Source of the DNA: an uncultured Bacilli bacterium | GTDB lineage: Bacteria > Bacillota_I > Bacilli_A > RFN20 > CAG-449 | Assembly: GCA_947627505.1 (NCBI GenBank) | Contig: CANQWG010000012.1 | Span: forward strand, 1-33,680 | Length of the DNA stretch: 33,680 nucleotides | Direction of reading: 5' to 3' | Shown here: positions 25,650 through 33,680 of the stretch, piece by piece | Layout of the letters: every line of letters begins with the position of its first letter | Numbering within the stretch: position 1 is the stretch's first letter | Notes under the pieces: model-generated | Seen by the model: only the letters and a program-made list of their open reading frames with translations | Told to the model about the DNA's origin: nothing | Databases searched by the model: none | Program-made: the position numbers and the translations under genes

Positions 25650-27012
25650 CTTCTACCTCCGTTTTATCACCATTTAATATAATTTGTATATTTGTTCCTT
25701 GTCCTATTGTACTTTTTATTGTTGGACTTACTCCAAGAATCAATGAAAATCTTTCACATGCATTTTTAATTCCGTGTGAATTGGAGAAAACTTTATTTAC
25801 ATCAAACCCTTTTCCGTTATCGTTAATTTCGATAAAGATTTTTCCATTTCGTTTGTAAGTGGAAATGATGATATATCCATTATCTTTATTTTCAATACCA
25901 CTATATTTTAAGGCATTTTCCACGAAGGGTTGAATAGAAAAAGGTGGAACTTTAAAATCTGTGTAATCAATATCATAGATAATTTCAATAGGATCTTTTT
26001 TTCCTAGATTTCTTAATTCAGCATAAGAGAAAACATTATTTAATTCGGTTTCAAAAGGAATCAGATTATCGTCAAAAGAATTAAGATTTCCGCGTAAAAA
26101 ATTAGCAAAAAAATTCATGCCTTTATCACCTAAAGTGACGCTTTCGTGATAGAGTTCTCTAATTGATTCTAAAGAATTAAAAATAAAGTGAGGTTTAATT
26201 TGCTCAGATAAGAACTTTTTCTCATACAATTCTGCTTGCAATTTGTAAGCATTTGATTGCACAGCTTTTTTGTCGGTGCGAATAGAGAACAACAGATAGA
26301 CAATTATAAACATTAAATCAGATAAACTTGCATAGGTAAGAGAAAAGCCGATAACTGATTCAAAGGGTCCGTTGTAAGAAAGAGCATTAATATTTTGAGC
26401 ACCGATTCCCAAACAAAATATCATGGTGGTAAAGTAGGCAGTTAAAGGTAGAGCACCTCTTTTTCTACTGCTATAAAAAACGGCACAAAAATCTATAATC
26501 AGCATTGTAGCAATTATAAAATGAACAATATAGCCATAGTTAAAATAACAAGAAATCGTATAAATAGGCACGAAAAGAAAAGAAATTAAAAAAGAAGTGC
26601 GCAACCAATTTTTAAAATTGGAAAGATGATTTAAATACATTATGTACTCGATACAGCAAAAAGAGACAAGCACAAAAAAGGTTTCGCTCAGCAATCCAAA
26701 GACAATCTCCGGGATAAAAATATCAAAATTCCTAAGAAATAATTGCATATCGGTAGAAAATAAATAAAGACCGATAAGACAAGCAGCTAAAAAAACCGTA
26801 TGAATGGTTGAATCGTCAATTTTAAAGACCGAAACAATTTCCACAATCAAAATAATTAATAGCAAAAGCAAAGAGACAAGATAAAGACTACCTTCGGCAA
26901 GATTCGGAGTAGTACCAAGATTTGCCGAAAAAAGTAGATATTGAATTAAAATACCAATTGATCCCGGTAATAGGATTGCTGAAATTAAAAGTGGTAATGT
27001 TCTCTTTTTCAT
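25630..27012 (-). CDS. LytS/YesM-type membrane sensor histidine kinase
   Basis: Multiple N-terminal TM segments; LSEQIKPHFIFNSLESIRELYHES (His_kinase), IQPFVENALKYSG and INDNGKGFDVNKVFSNSHGIKNACERF (HATPase). Overlaps the regulator gene by 20 nt. Confidence 0.9.
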   Translation of the reverse strand: MKKRTLPLLISAILLPGSIGILIQYLLFSANLGTTPNLAEGSLYLVSLLLLLIILIVEIVSVFKIDDSTIHTVFLAACLIGLYLFSTDMQLFLRNFDIFIPEIVFGLLSETFFVLVSFCCIEYIMYLNHLSNFKNWLRTSFLISFLFVPIYTISCYFNYGYIVHFIIATMLIIDFCAVFYSSRKRGALPLTAYFTTMIFCLGIGAQNINALSYNGPFESVIGFSLTYASLSDLMFIIVYLLFSIRTDKKAVQSNAYKLQAELYEKKFLSEQIKPHFIFNSLESIRELYHESVTLGDKGMNFFANFLRGNLNSFDDNLIPFETELNNVFSYAELRNLGKKDPIEIIYDIDYTDFKVPPFSIQPFVENALKYSGIENKDNGYIIISTYKRNGKIFIEINDNGKGFDVNKVFSNSHGIKNACERFSLILGVSPTIKSTIGQGTNIQIILNGDKTEVEDENSSN

Positions 27013-27248
27013 AAAATAATTATAACATATTTTTTTACAATTTTATTTTTTAATGTAATTATAATAATTAAAAGTATAAGTATTATTTGCCAATTTTTTA
27101 AAAATAATTATGTTTTTGCAATTAAATATAAATTTTTTTTAATGTTAAAAAAAGCTAAATAAACAAACGCTTTTTTAACGGTTTAAAGAATAAAATTAAC
27201 ATTAAGCTTATTTTCATATTAAGTAAGTAAATATCTAAGGAGGAAAAC

Positions 27249-28568
27249 ATGAAAAAAGCAAAACTTTTAATAGCGATGATGTTAATAAGTTGCTTAGCAT
27301 CATGCAATGGCAATTCAAACTTGAACTCGACAGATAGTCAAGATAAAGGATCGACTTCGGAGTCGTCTGAACCAAAAGTCACTTCATCGGATGCCTCGAC
27401 GAATAATCAAAGTGAAGGATCGTCTCAAAACAGCGCAATTGATGTGACGATGGATGAAACCAAATGGAAAGAGGTCATTCAAGCTTTTGCTGAAGAAAAG
27501 AATTTTTCTTTAGAGCAAAGATCAAATGATACAATCATCGGCGCTATGAAACAAGTTGGCACTACTTATTACGAAATATTTGATGATAACGAGAGTGAGA
27601 GAATTTTTACAATCGAAGATTCTAAGTATTATATTTATAGTAAATCAAGTTCAGATGAAAAATGGTCAAAAGACATCACCACGCAGGAAAGATATGAATC
27701 AAAAATGGAAAATTCTCTTTATTTGGTGGTTGGTGCGGCAACCGCATTCGCTCAATATTATGCAGCATTTGAATGTCAAAATGATGGAGTATATTTTGCT
27801 TCTGAAATCGCAATTCCGGATAGTTATACTTTAAAAAATATTAAGATTTCTTTTGATGATGAACATGTTAGTGAAGTAGAATGCACTATCGATTATTATG
27901 ATATCCTAGTTACTATTCATGATATCGGTACCACGTCGATTACTATTCCTAGTGATTATAACGATAATACCATTGGTAATCAAGTGAGCGAGTCTACTTG
28001 GAGAGCAATATTTGATAAAATGATGGCTGTTACTCCTAATTTAACTTTTGTTTCTAGAATTACCACTACCGTAAAAGGAGTTGAACAAAACTATGACCTT
28101 TTGGTTTTAGTGGAAAATGAGTTTAAATTCGCTACTAAAAATGACATTTTTTATCAAGATGAAGATCAGTTCTATCATTTTGTTTATGAAGATGCTCAAA
28201 GCCAATGGTTTAGAAGTTCTATTACTGAAGAAGAATTCAATCAAAGCAAAACTGAGTTAGGATCTGCTTTCAATATGGCAGCAATGTTTGAATTTATGGG
28301 TATTAACGATGGTTATAATAATTTTACTTTCAATCCGACAACGAATGAATATGAAGGAACACTTAATATGCCATCAACGGGCGACATTCAGAATTTTCAA
28401 AGTACATGCAAAGTAAAATTTGATGATAGTTTAGAATTAGATACTGTTTCAATTATAGTTGAAGGAGATAATAGTGAAGGTCACAATAAAGAAGTAATCA
28501 CTTTCAGTAATTTTGGTAAAACCATAATTGAAATTCCAGACAAATTTACTGAGCGATCTGCATATTAA
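27249..28568 (+). CDS. Lipoprotein with two tandem homologous domains
   Basis: MKKAKLLIAMMLISCLASCNG lipobox and a Ser-rich linker. Two parallel halves start ETKWKEVIQAF / ESTWRAIFDKM and end SITIPSDY / IIEIPDKF. RBS AAGGAGG. Confidence 0.8.
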   Translation: MKKAKLLIAMMLISCLASCNGNSNLNSTDSQDKGSTSESSEPKVTSSDASTNNQSEGSSQNSAIDVTMDETKWKEVIQAFAEEKNFSLEQRSNDTIIGAMKQVGTTYYEIFDDNESERIFTIEDSKYYIYSKSSSDEKWSKDITTQERYESKMENSLYLVVGAATAFAQYYAAFECQNDGVYFASEIAIPDSYTLKNIKISFDDEHVSEVECTIDYYDILVTIHDIGTTSITIPSDYNDNTIGNQVSESTWRAIFDKMMAVTPNLTFVSRITTTVKGVEQNYDLLVLVENEFKFATKNDIFYQDEDQFYHFVYEDAQSQWFRSSITEEEFNQSKTELGSAFNMAAMFEFMGINDGYNNFTFNPTTNEYEGTLNMPSTGDIQNFQSTCKVKFDDSLELDTVSIIVEGDNSEGHNKEVITFSNFGKTIIEIPDKFTERSAY

Positions 28569-28634
28569 ATAAAATTGTAGAAGAATACAGTGGATGTTAT
28601 TGCGGTAGCCAGAAAAGTATAAAAAAAGAAAAAG

Positions 28635-28670
28635 CACCAATTCAAGTATTAAATTGATTGGTGTTTTTTT
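28635..28670 (+). terminator. Terminator downstream of the lipoprotein
   Basis: CACCAAT (28635-28641) / ATTGGTG (28657-28663) stem with flanking pairs, then TTTTTTT. Confidence 0.75.
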
Positions 28671-28838
28671 ATTTAAACGATATGTCGCATCAAAATGCTA
28701 TTTTATTTGCTTAATTAAGCATAATTTATTGATTTTTTGCCTTAATAACCGCATTTTAATAGTGATTTTTATTGTGTCATAAATTACTTTTTGATAAACT
28801 ACACTTAGTTAGTATTAGATGTAGAAAGGTTTTATAAT

Positions 28839-29312
28839 ATGGAGACTGACAAACAAAAATTTGACGAATTATCAGCTTACATCGACGAGATTGGGGCTAC
28901 ATCTCACGAATTAATCGCGGTTTTACACCGAGCACAGCACATCTTCGGATACCTTCCTCGTGAAGTTCAAGAATTTGTCGCTGACAAGTTGCACATTCCG
29001 GTTTCTAAGGTTTATGGCGTAGTTACCTTCTATTCTTTTTTCACGATGGAAAAGAAAGGAAAATATGTCATTAATGTTTGTTTAGGGACGGCGTGTTTTG
29101 TTCGTGGAGCCGATAAAATTATGAAGGAGTTTGAAACGCGTTTAGGAATCAAAAATGGTGAAACTACCGAAGATGGAAAGTTCACTTTATCTTCCTTACG
29201 TTGCGTTGGGGCTTGTGGATTAGCACCAGTAGTTCAAGTGAATGGAAAAACTTATGGTAATGCGACAGTAGAAACCGTAAGTGAAATATTGAAAGAATAC
29301 GGAGGAGAATAG
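28839..29312 (+). CDS. NuoE-like subunit of bifurcating [FeFe] hydrogenase
   Basis: LIAVLHRAQHIFGYLPREVQEFVADKLHIPVSKVYGVVTFYSFF.. VCLGTACFVRGADKI.. LSSLRCVGACGLAPVVQVNGKTYG. Confidence 0.93.
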   Translation: METDKQKFDELSAYIDEIGATSHELIAVLHRAQHIFGYLPREVQEFVADKLHIPVSKVYGVVTFYSFFTMEKKGKYVINVCLGTACFVRGADKIMKEFETRLGIKNGETTEDGKFTLSSLRCVGACGLAPVVQVNGKTYGNATVETVSEILKEYGGE

Positions 29313-29313
29313 A

Positions 29314-31215
29314 ATGTGCCTTCATAAAGTAAATACAATTAAAGAATTATATGATTTATATGATAATATAAAAGGATTATTAGATATAAAAAAAGGCATG
29401 GCTGATGTTTCACGAAAAATTGAAATTTCAGTTTGTGGTGGAACCGGCTGCCATGCATCGCAAAGCGAAAAATTAAAAGATGAATTAATTCGCTTCGCTA
29501 AAGAATATGGCGTTGAAGATAAAGTTAAAATCTCCATCACAGGATGCTTTGGCTTTTGTGAAAAAGGACCGATTGTAAAGATCTCTCCAGATCATACCTT
29601 TTATATTAAAATTCATCCAGAAGATGCAGAACGAATCATTAAAGAGCATGTGGTTGAAGGAAAATTAATTGAAGATTTCCTTTATGTTAATCCGGCAACT
29701 TCCGAAAAAATACGTTCTCAAGATAATATTCCCTTTTATAAGAAACAACATCGTGTTGCCTTACGAAATTGTGGCTTGATAAATCCTGAAGTTATTCAAG
29801 AATATATTGCCAATCGTGGCTTTTTAGCATTAGCCAAAGTATTAGAAACGATGACACCGCAACAAGTGATCGATGAAATGAAAAAATCAGGACTTCGGGG
29901 TCGTGGTGGTGGCGGATTCTTAACTGGCATGAAGTGGGAATTTGCTTCTAAATACCAAAATGAAAAAAAATACGTGATATGTAACGCTGATGAAGGAGAT
30001 CCTGGAGCCTTTATGGATCGTTCGATTCTTGAAGGTGATCCATATAGTGTCGTTGAAGCGATGATTATTGCCGGTTATGCTATCGGTGCTAATGAGGGAA
30101 ATGTCTACATTAGAGCAGAATACCCTTTGGCGATTGAAAGATTATCGATTGCTATCGCTCAAGCAAGAAAGATGGGATTCTTAGGAAAAAATATTTTAGG
30201 AACTAATCATAGTTTTGATATTTTCATTAAATATGGCGCTGGAGCGTTTGTTTGCGGTGAAGAAACAGCATTGATTTCTTCGATTGAAGGTAATCGTGGT
30301 GAACCGAATGTAAAACCGCCTTTTCCGGCAGAAGCAGGTCTTTATAAAAAACCGACGATTGTCAACAATGTTGAAACTTTAGCCAATGTTCCGGTAATTT
30401 TCCTTGATGGTGCAGAAGAGTTTGCAAAAATCGGAACCGAAAAATCCAAAGGAACAAAAGTTTTCGCTTTGGCTGGTAAAATCAATAATGTCGGTCTTGT
30501 GGAAGTACCGATGGGAATTACTTTAAGAGAAATCATATATGATGTCGGTGGCGGTATTAAAGACGGACACGAATTTAAAGCCGCTCAAACCGGAGGACCT
30601 TCAGGGGGTTGTATCACTAAAGAACATCTTGATATTCCAATCGACTTTGATAACTTATCTGCGATTGGATCGATGATGGGATCAGGCGGACTTATTATCA
30701 TGGATGACCGCAACTGTATGGTTGATATCGCTAAATTCTATTTGGAATTTACGGTCGAAGAATCTTGCGGTAAATGTACTCCATGTCGTATCGGTAATAA
30801 GCGTTTGTTAGAAATTTTAACAAAAATTACTAAAGGTGAAGCTGACTTATCTGATTTGGATCGCTTAGAGGAACTTTCAAATATCATTAAGGATACTTCC
30901 TTATGCGGTTTAGGACAAAGCGCTCCTAATCCGGTATTATCAACCCTTAACTATTTCCACGATGAATATATTGCTCACGTAAAGAACAAATATTGTCCTG
31001 CTAAAGTTTGTCGTGCTTTAACTAAATATGAAATCGATGAATCAAAGTGTATCGGATGTGGCAACTGTGCGCGTAATTGCCCGGTAAGTGCGATTGAAAA
31101 AACTGATAAACCGGCAAAAAATCCGCGATTATTCGTATATAAAATCAAGGGCAATGATTGTATTAAGTGTGGCACTTGCGAATCTAAGTGTCCGGTTAAG
31201 GCAATTTCGCTTTAA
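29314..31215 (+). CDS. NuoF-like flavin/NAD(H)-binding subunit of bifurcating [FeFe] hydrogenase with C-terminal 2x[4Fe-4S] domain
   Basis: GLRGRGGGGFLTGMKWEFA, CNADEGDPGAFMDRSILEGDPY, GAGAFVCGEETALISSIEG, ESCGKCTPCRIG, CIGCGNCARNCPVSAI, CIKCGTCESKCPVKAI. Confidence 0.95.
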   Translation: MCLHKVNTIKELYDLYDNIKGLLDIKKGMADVSRKIEISVCGGTGCHASQSEKLKDELIRFAKEYGVEDKVKISITGCFGFCEKGPIVKISPDHTFYIKIHPEDAERIIKEHVVEGKLIEDFLYVNPATSEKIRSQDNIPFYKKQHRVALRNCGLINPEVIQEYIANRGFLALAKVLETMTPQQVIDEMKKSGLRGRGGGGFLTGMKWEFASKYQNEKKYVICNADEGDPGAFMDRSILEGDPYSVVEAMIIAGYAIGANEGNVYIRAEYPLAIERLSIAIAQARKMGFLGKNILGTNHSFDIFIKYGAGAFVCGEETALISSIEGNRGEPNVKPPFPAEAGLYKKPTIVNNVETLANVPVIFLDGAEEFAKIGTEKSKGTKVFALAGKINNVGLVEVPMGITLREIIYDVGGGIKDGHEFKAAQTGGPSGGCITKEHLDIPIDFDNLSAIGSMMGSGGLIIMDDRNCMVDIAKFYLEFTVEESCGKCTPCRIGNKRLLEILTKITKGEADLSDLDRLEELSNIIKDTSLCGLGQSAPNPVLSTLNYFHDEYIAHVKNKYCPAKVCRALTKYEIDESKCIGCGNCARNCPVSAIEKTDKPAKNPRLFVYKIKGNDCIKCGTCESKCPVKAISL

Positions 31216-31229
31216 GGAGGTAGTAAAAA

Positions 31230-32963
31230 ATGGTTAAAATTCGAATTAACGATATTCCACTTGAAGTAGATGAAGATATGAGCATCCTTCAAGCCGCTCG
31301 ATTAGTAAATATCTATATTCCTACTTTATGCTATTTGTCGCTTCATATCGTTCATGAACATAAGATTAATGCTTCATGCCGTGTTTGCGTGGTTGAAGTA
31401 AAAGGGAGAAGAAATTTAGCACCTGCTTGTTCGACTAAGTGCACCGAAGGTATGGAAATTTATACAAATACCAAAAGAGTGATTCGTGCTCGACGTACTG
31501 TTGTGGAGTTGCTTCTATCAGATCACCCACAAGAATGCGCAATGTGTGAAAAGAATACGAAATGTCAATTACAACGAATCGCCGCTAAAATGAACATTCG
31601 CGATATCCCCTATCGAGGCGAAATTTCACGGCCGAACATTTATATTGAATCGGCGGCTATCAAAAGAGACAAAGCAAAATGTATTTTATGCGGTAATTGC
31701 ATCGAAGCTTGCAGTAAGGTTCAAGATGTCAATGTCTTAACATACACTCACCGTGGCTTTAAAACTTTTGTCGGTCCGGCTTTTGATGTCAATCTCGATA
31801 CGACTAAATGTGTATCGTGTGGCCAATGTGTGATGGTTTGTCCAACGGGTTCACTTTCACAAACAGTAGTGACCAATGAGGTTTGGAATATGATCCATGA
31901 TCCTACAAAACATGTTGTAGTTCAAATTGCGCCTGCTGTTCGCGTGGCTTTAGGCGAAGAATTTGGATATGAAATCGGTGTTGCCACGACCGGTAAAATT
32001 GTAACTGCTTTAAGAAAATTGGGATTTGATCGTGTTTTTGATACTAATTTTGGTGCAGATTTAACGATTATGGAAGAAAGCAATGAGCTTATTGAAAGAC
32101 TTTCAAGCGGAGAGAATTTACCGCTTATTACTTCTTGCTGCCCGGGATGGGTTAAGTTCATTGAAAATGAATATCCTGAATATTTAAATCTCCCATCAAG
32201 TTGTAAATCGCCACATGAAATGTTCGGTGCCATCGCCAAAAGTTTTTATGCTCAAAAAGTCGGAATCGATCCCAAAGACATCGTTGTAGTTTCAGTGATG
32301 CCTTGCTTAGCTAAAAAGAAAGAGGCAAATCGTGAAGAATTACAAAATGGCGGGTTTAAAAATGTTGACTATGTTTTAACTACTCGAGAATTAGCGGATA
32401 TGATTCAAGAAATAGGCTTAAATTTTGATTCGTTGGAAAATGGAGTTTTCGATAATCCGTTAGGTGAATCTACCGGTGCCGCTGATATTTTTGGAGTTTC
32501 GGGTGGTGTTTTGGAAGCCGCTTTAAGAAATGCGATTTTAACATTAGAAGGTAAGTGCCCGACATTGGAATTTAAGAATGTTCGCGGATATGAAGGATTT
32601 AAAGAAGCTGAAGTATCTATTAACGGCACTAAGTTAAAAGTTGCAGCAGTAAATGGTCTTAAAAATGCTCGCAAAATTATGGAAGCGATAAAAAACGGAA
32701 CTTGTGAATATCAAGCGATTGAAGTTATGGCTTGCCCTGGTGGTTGTATTAATGGCGGAGGACAACCATTCCACAAAAGAAAGATGTCTAGAACGGTCAT
32801 CGGCAAACGTATCGAAGGTTTGTATATGCAAGATAGATCTAAAAAGCAAAGAGTTTCAGCGCAAAATACTTCGATTATCCAATTATACGATCAATTCCTT
32901 GAAAGACCGGGTAGTGAAAAAGCACATGAGCTTTTGCATACCACGTTTAAAAGCAGTAAGTAA
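31230..32963 (+). CDS. [FeFe] hydrogenase catalytic subunit (NuoG-like N-terminus)
   Basis: [2Fe-2S] CRVCVVEVKG..PACST, HPQECAMCEKNTKCQLQ, two ferredoxin motifs. H-cluster motifs TSCCPGWVKF, MPCLAKKKEA and MACPGGCINGGGQP all intact. Confidence 0.96.
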   Translation: MVKIRINDIPLEVDEDMSILQAARLVNIYIPTLCYLSLHIVHEHKINASCRVCVVEVKGRRNLAPACSTKCTEGMEIYTNTKRVIRARRTVVELLLSDHPQECAMCEKNTKCQLQRIAAKMNIRDIPYRGEISRPNIYIESAAIKRDKAKCILCGNCIEACSKVQDVNVLTYTHRGFKTFVGPAFDVNLDTTKCVSCGQCVMVCPTGSLSQTVVTNEVWNMIHDPTKHVVVQIAPAVRVALGEEFGYEIGVATTGKIVTALRKLGFDRVFDTNFGADLTIMEESNELIERLSSGENLPLITSCCPGWVKFIENEYPEYLNLPSSCKSPHEMFGAIAKSFYAQKVGIDPKDIVVVSVMPCLAKKKEANREELQNGGFKNVDYVLTTRELADMIQEIGLNFDSLENGVFDNPLGESTGAADIFGVSGGVLEAALRNAILTLEGKCPTLEFKNVRGYEGFKEAEVSINGTKLKVAAVNGLKNARKIMEAIKNGTCEYQAIEVMACPGGCINGGGQPFHKRKMSRTVIGKRIEGLYMQDRSKKQRVSAQNTSIIQLYDQFLERPGSEKAHELLHTTFKSSK

Positions 32964-32981
32964 ATCTCTAAATAGAAACAA

Positions 32982-33018
32982 AAAAGGGCATGGAATTTAT
33001 AGACTACCATGTCCTTTT
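32982..33018. terminator. Terminator after hydrogenase operon
   Basis: AAAAGGGCATGG / CCATGTCCTTTT stem (one G-U) followed by ATTTTTG. Confidence 0.75.
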
Positions 33019-33051
33019 ATTTTTGCATATATTTAATGAGAAATTTATTTT

Positions 33052-33453
33052 TTAAATATTTGTGTTTTTCGTAGTGAAAGATAACAATAGTAATTCCGCA
33101 AATATAGATAGGGTAATTAACACGCCGATAAGTGAATAATAATCGAAACCATAGAGTAAAGGACATAATGATAATATCAAAGCAACTAAAAGTAGCGTTT
33201 TTACTAACATTATTATTCGATGATTATCTATAAATAAATGGATTATAAGTATAATAATAACAAGACAACTAATTATCGCTGTCAGTAATGGTGCAAAATT
33301 AGCATTTCCAAATGGAATTAAATCAAAGTAAGAATATGTCACTCGGTGAATATTATTTAAGCCATCAGCAAAAATGCATACTGCTCCGTATGGTAATATT
33401 TCTAAAACAAGAGTAATAATCGGAAGTATAAAATATAATAATTTTCTTTTCAT
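33052..33453 (-). CDS. Small polytopic membrane protein of unknown function
   Basis: 133 aa, about four hydrophobic helices (LLYFILPIITLVLEILPYGAVCIF, LLTAIISCLVIIILIIHLFI, IMLVKTLLLVALILSLCPLL, LIGVLITLSIFAELLLLSF). Confidence 0.6.
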   Translation of the reverse strand: MKRKLLYFILPIITLVLEILPYGAVCIFADGLNNIHRVTYSYFDLIPFGNANFAPLLTAIISCLVIIILIIHLFIDNHRIIMLVKTLLLVALILSLCPLLYGFDYYSLIGVLITLSIFAELLLLSFTTKNTNI

Positions 33454-33564
33454 ATCTTTACCTTAAACATATTATAGTTAAATTTGAAAACTATTGAAAG
33501 TGGGCAATTATCAATATGTCATAACTTAATTAAATTGTGATAAATGTTTATTATTCAACAAAAA

Positions 33565-33597
33565 AGGTGTAGCAATAAAGCCACACCTAATTTTTTT
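33565..33597. terminator. Hairpin terminator
   Basis: AGGTGT (33565-33570) / ACACCT (33583-33588) plus inner GC pairs, with A-run left and T-run right. Confidence 0.6.
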
Positions 33598-33640
33598 AAG
33601 CAAATTAATTAAAATAAAATCCCAAAAAGTATGGTATAGC

Positions 33641-33680
33641 TTATAAACGAACATCTAAAGTTTCAAATAATTCAACCAAT
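33641..33680 (-). CDS. Possible 3' end of a truncated minus-strand gene (...LVELFETLDVRL*)
   Basis: Open frame from the window edge ending TAA at 33643-33641, followed on the minus strand by the 33565-33597 terminator. Confidence 0.3.
   Translation of the reverse strand, partial: LVELFETLDVRL

Noticed and set aside
28680-28838. Rex-type operator upstream of the hydrogenase operon
   Set aside because: Looked for a TTGTGA-N6-TCACAA-like site; only weak partial matches were seen.
31922-32239. Minus-strand ORFs in the hydrogenase genes
   Set aside because: Antisense to strongly conserved hydrogenase coding sequence.

Overview
AT-rich, low-GC Firmicutes/Mollicutes-like chromosomal window. Taxonomy is inferred only from composition and gene style. 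Left to right: (1) a ~10.5 kb defence-type locus with an XRE regulator, a SNF2/DEAD-like helicase with a degenerate PLD-like N-terminus, a DUF4391-like protein, an unknown 144-aa protein, a type III Mod methyltransferase broken by a 1-nt frameshift in its SAM-binding motif, a RhuM-like protein and an intact type III Res. (2) A redox operon: FMN reductase, ABM monooxygenase, lipoprotein flavodoxin and amidohydrolase. (3) Housekeeping-type genes: a GntR/RCK_C regulator, TrmH/SpoU methyltransferase, YolD plus Y-family polymerase, an FNT channel, an acyl-ACP thioesterase and tRNA-Ala(UGC). (4) An unusual module at about 19.85-24.75 kb. It has a leader-peptide/attenuator-like 5' region, a 99-aa protein, a 941-aa protein that reads as ClpB-type AAA+ / pseudo-receiver / FtsH-like AAA+ / M41 zinc protease with no obvious membrane anchor, and a coupled 367-aa acidic-repeat protein with an FtsK-gamma-like winged helix. 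(5) A LytS-like kinase with a SARP-like response regulator, and a two-repeat lipoprotein. (6) A three-gene electron-bifurcating-type [FeFe] hydrogenase operon. The strongest candidate for an undescribed system is the leader-controlled Clp-REC-FtsH fusion module.
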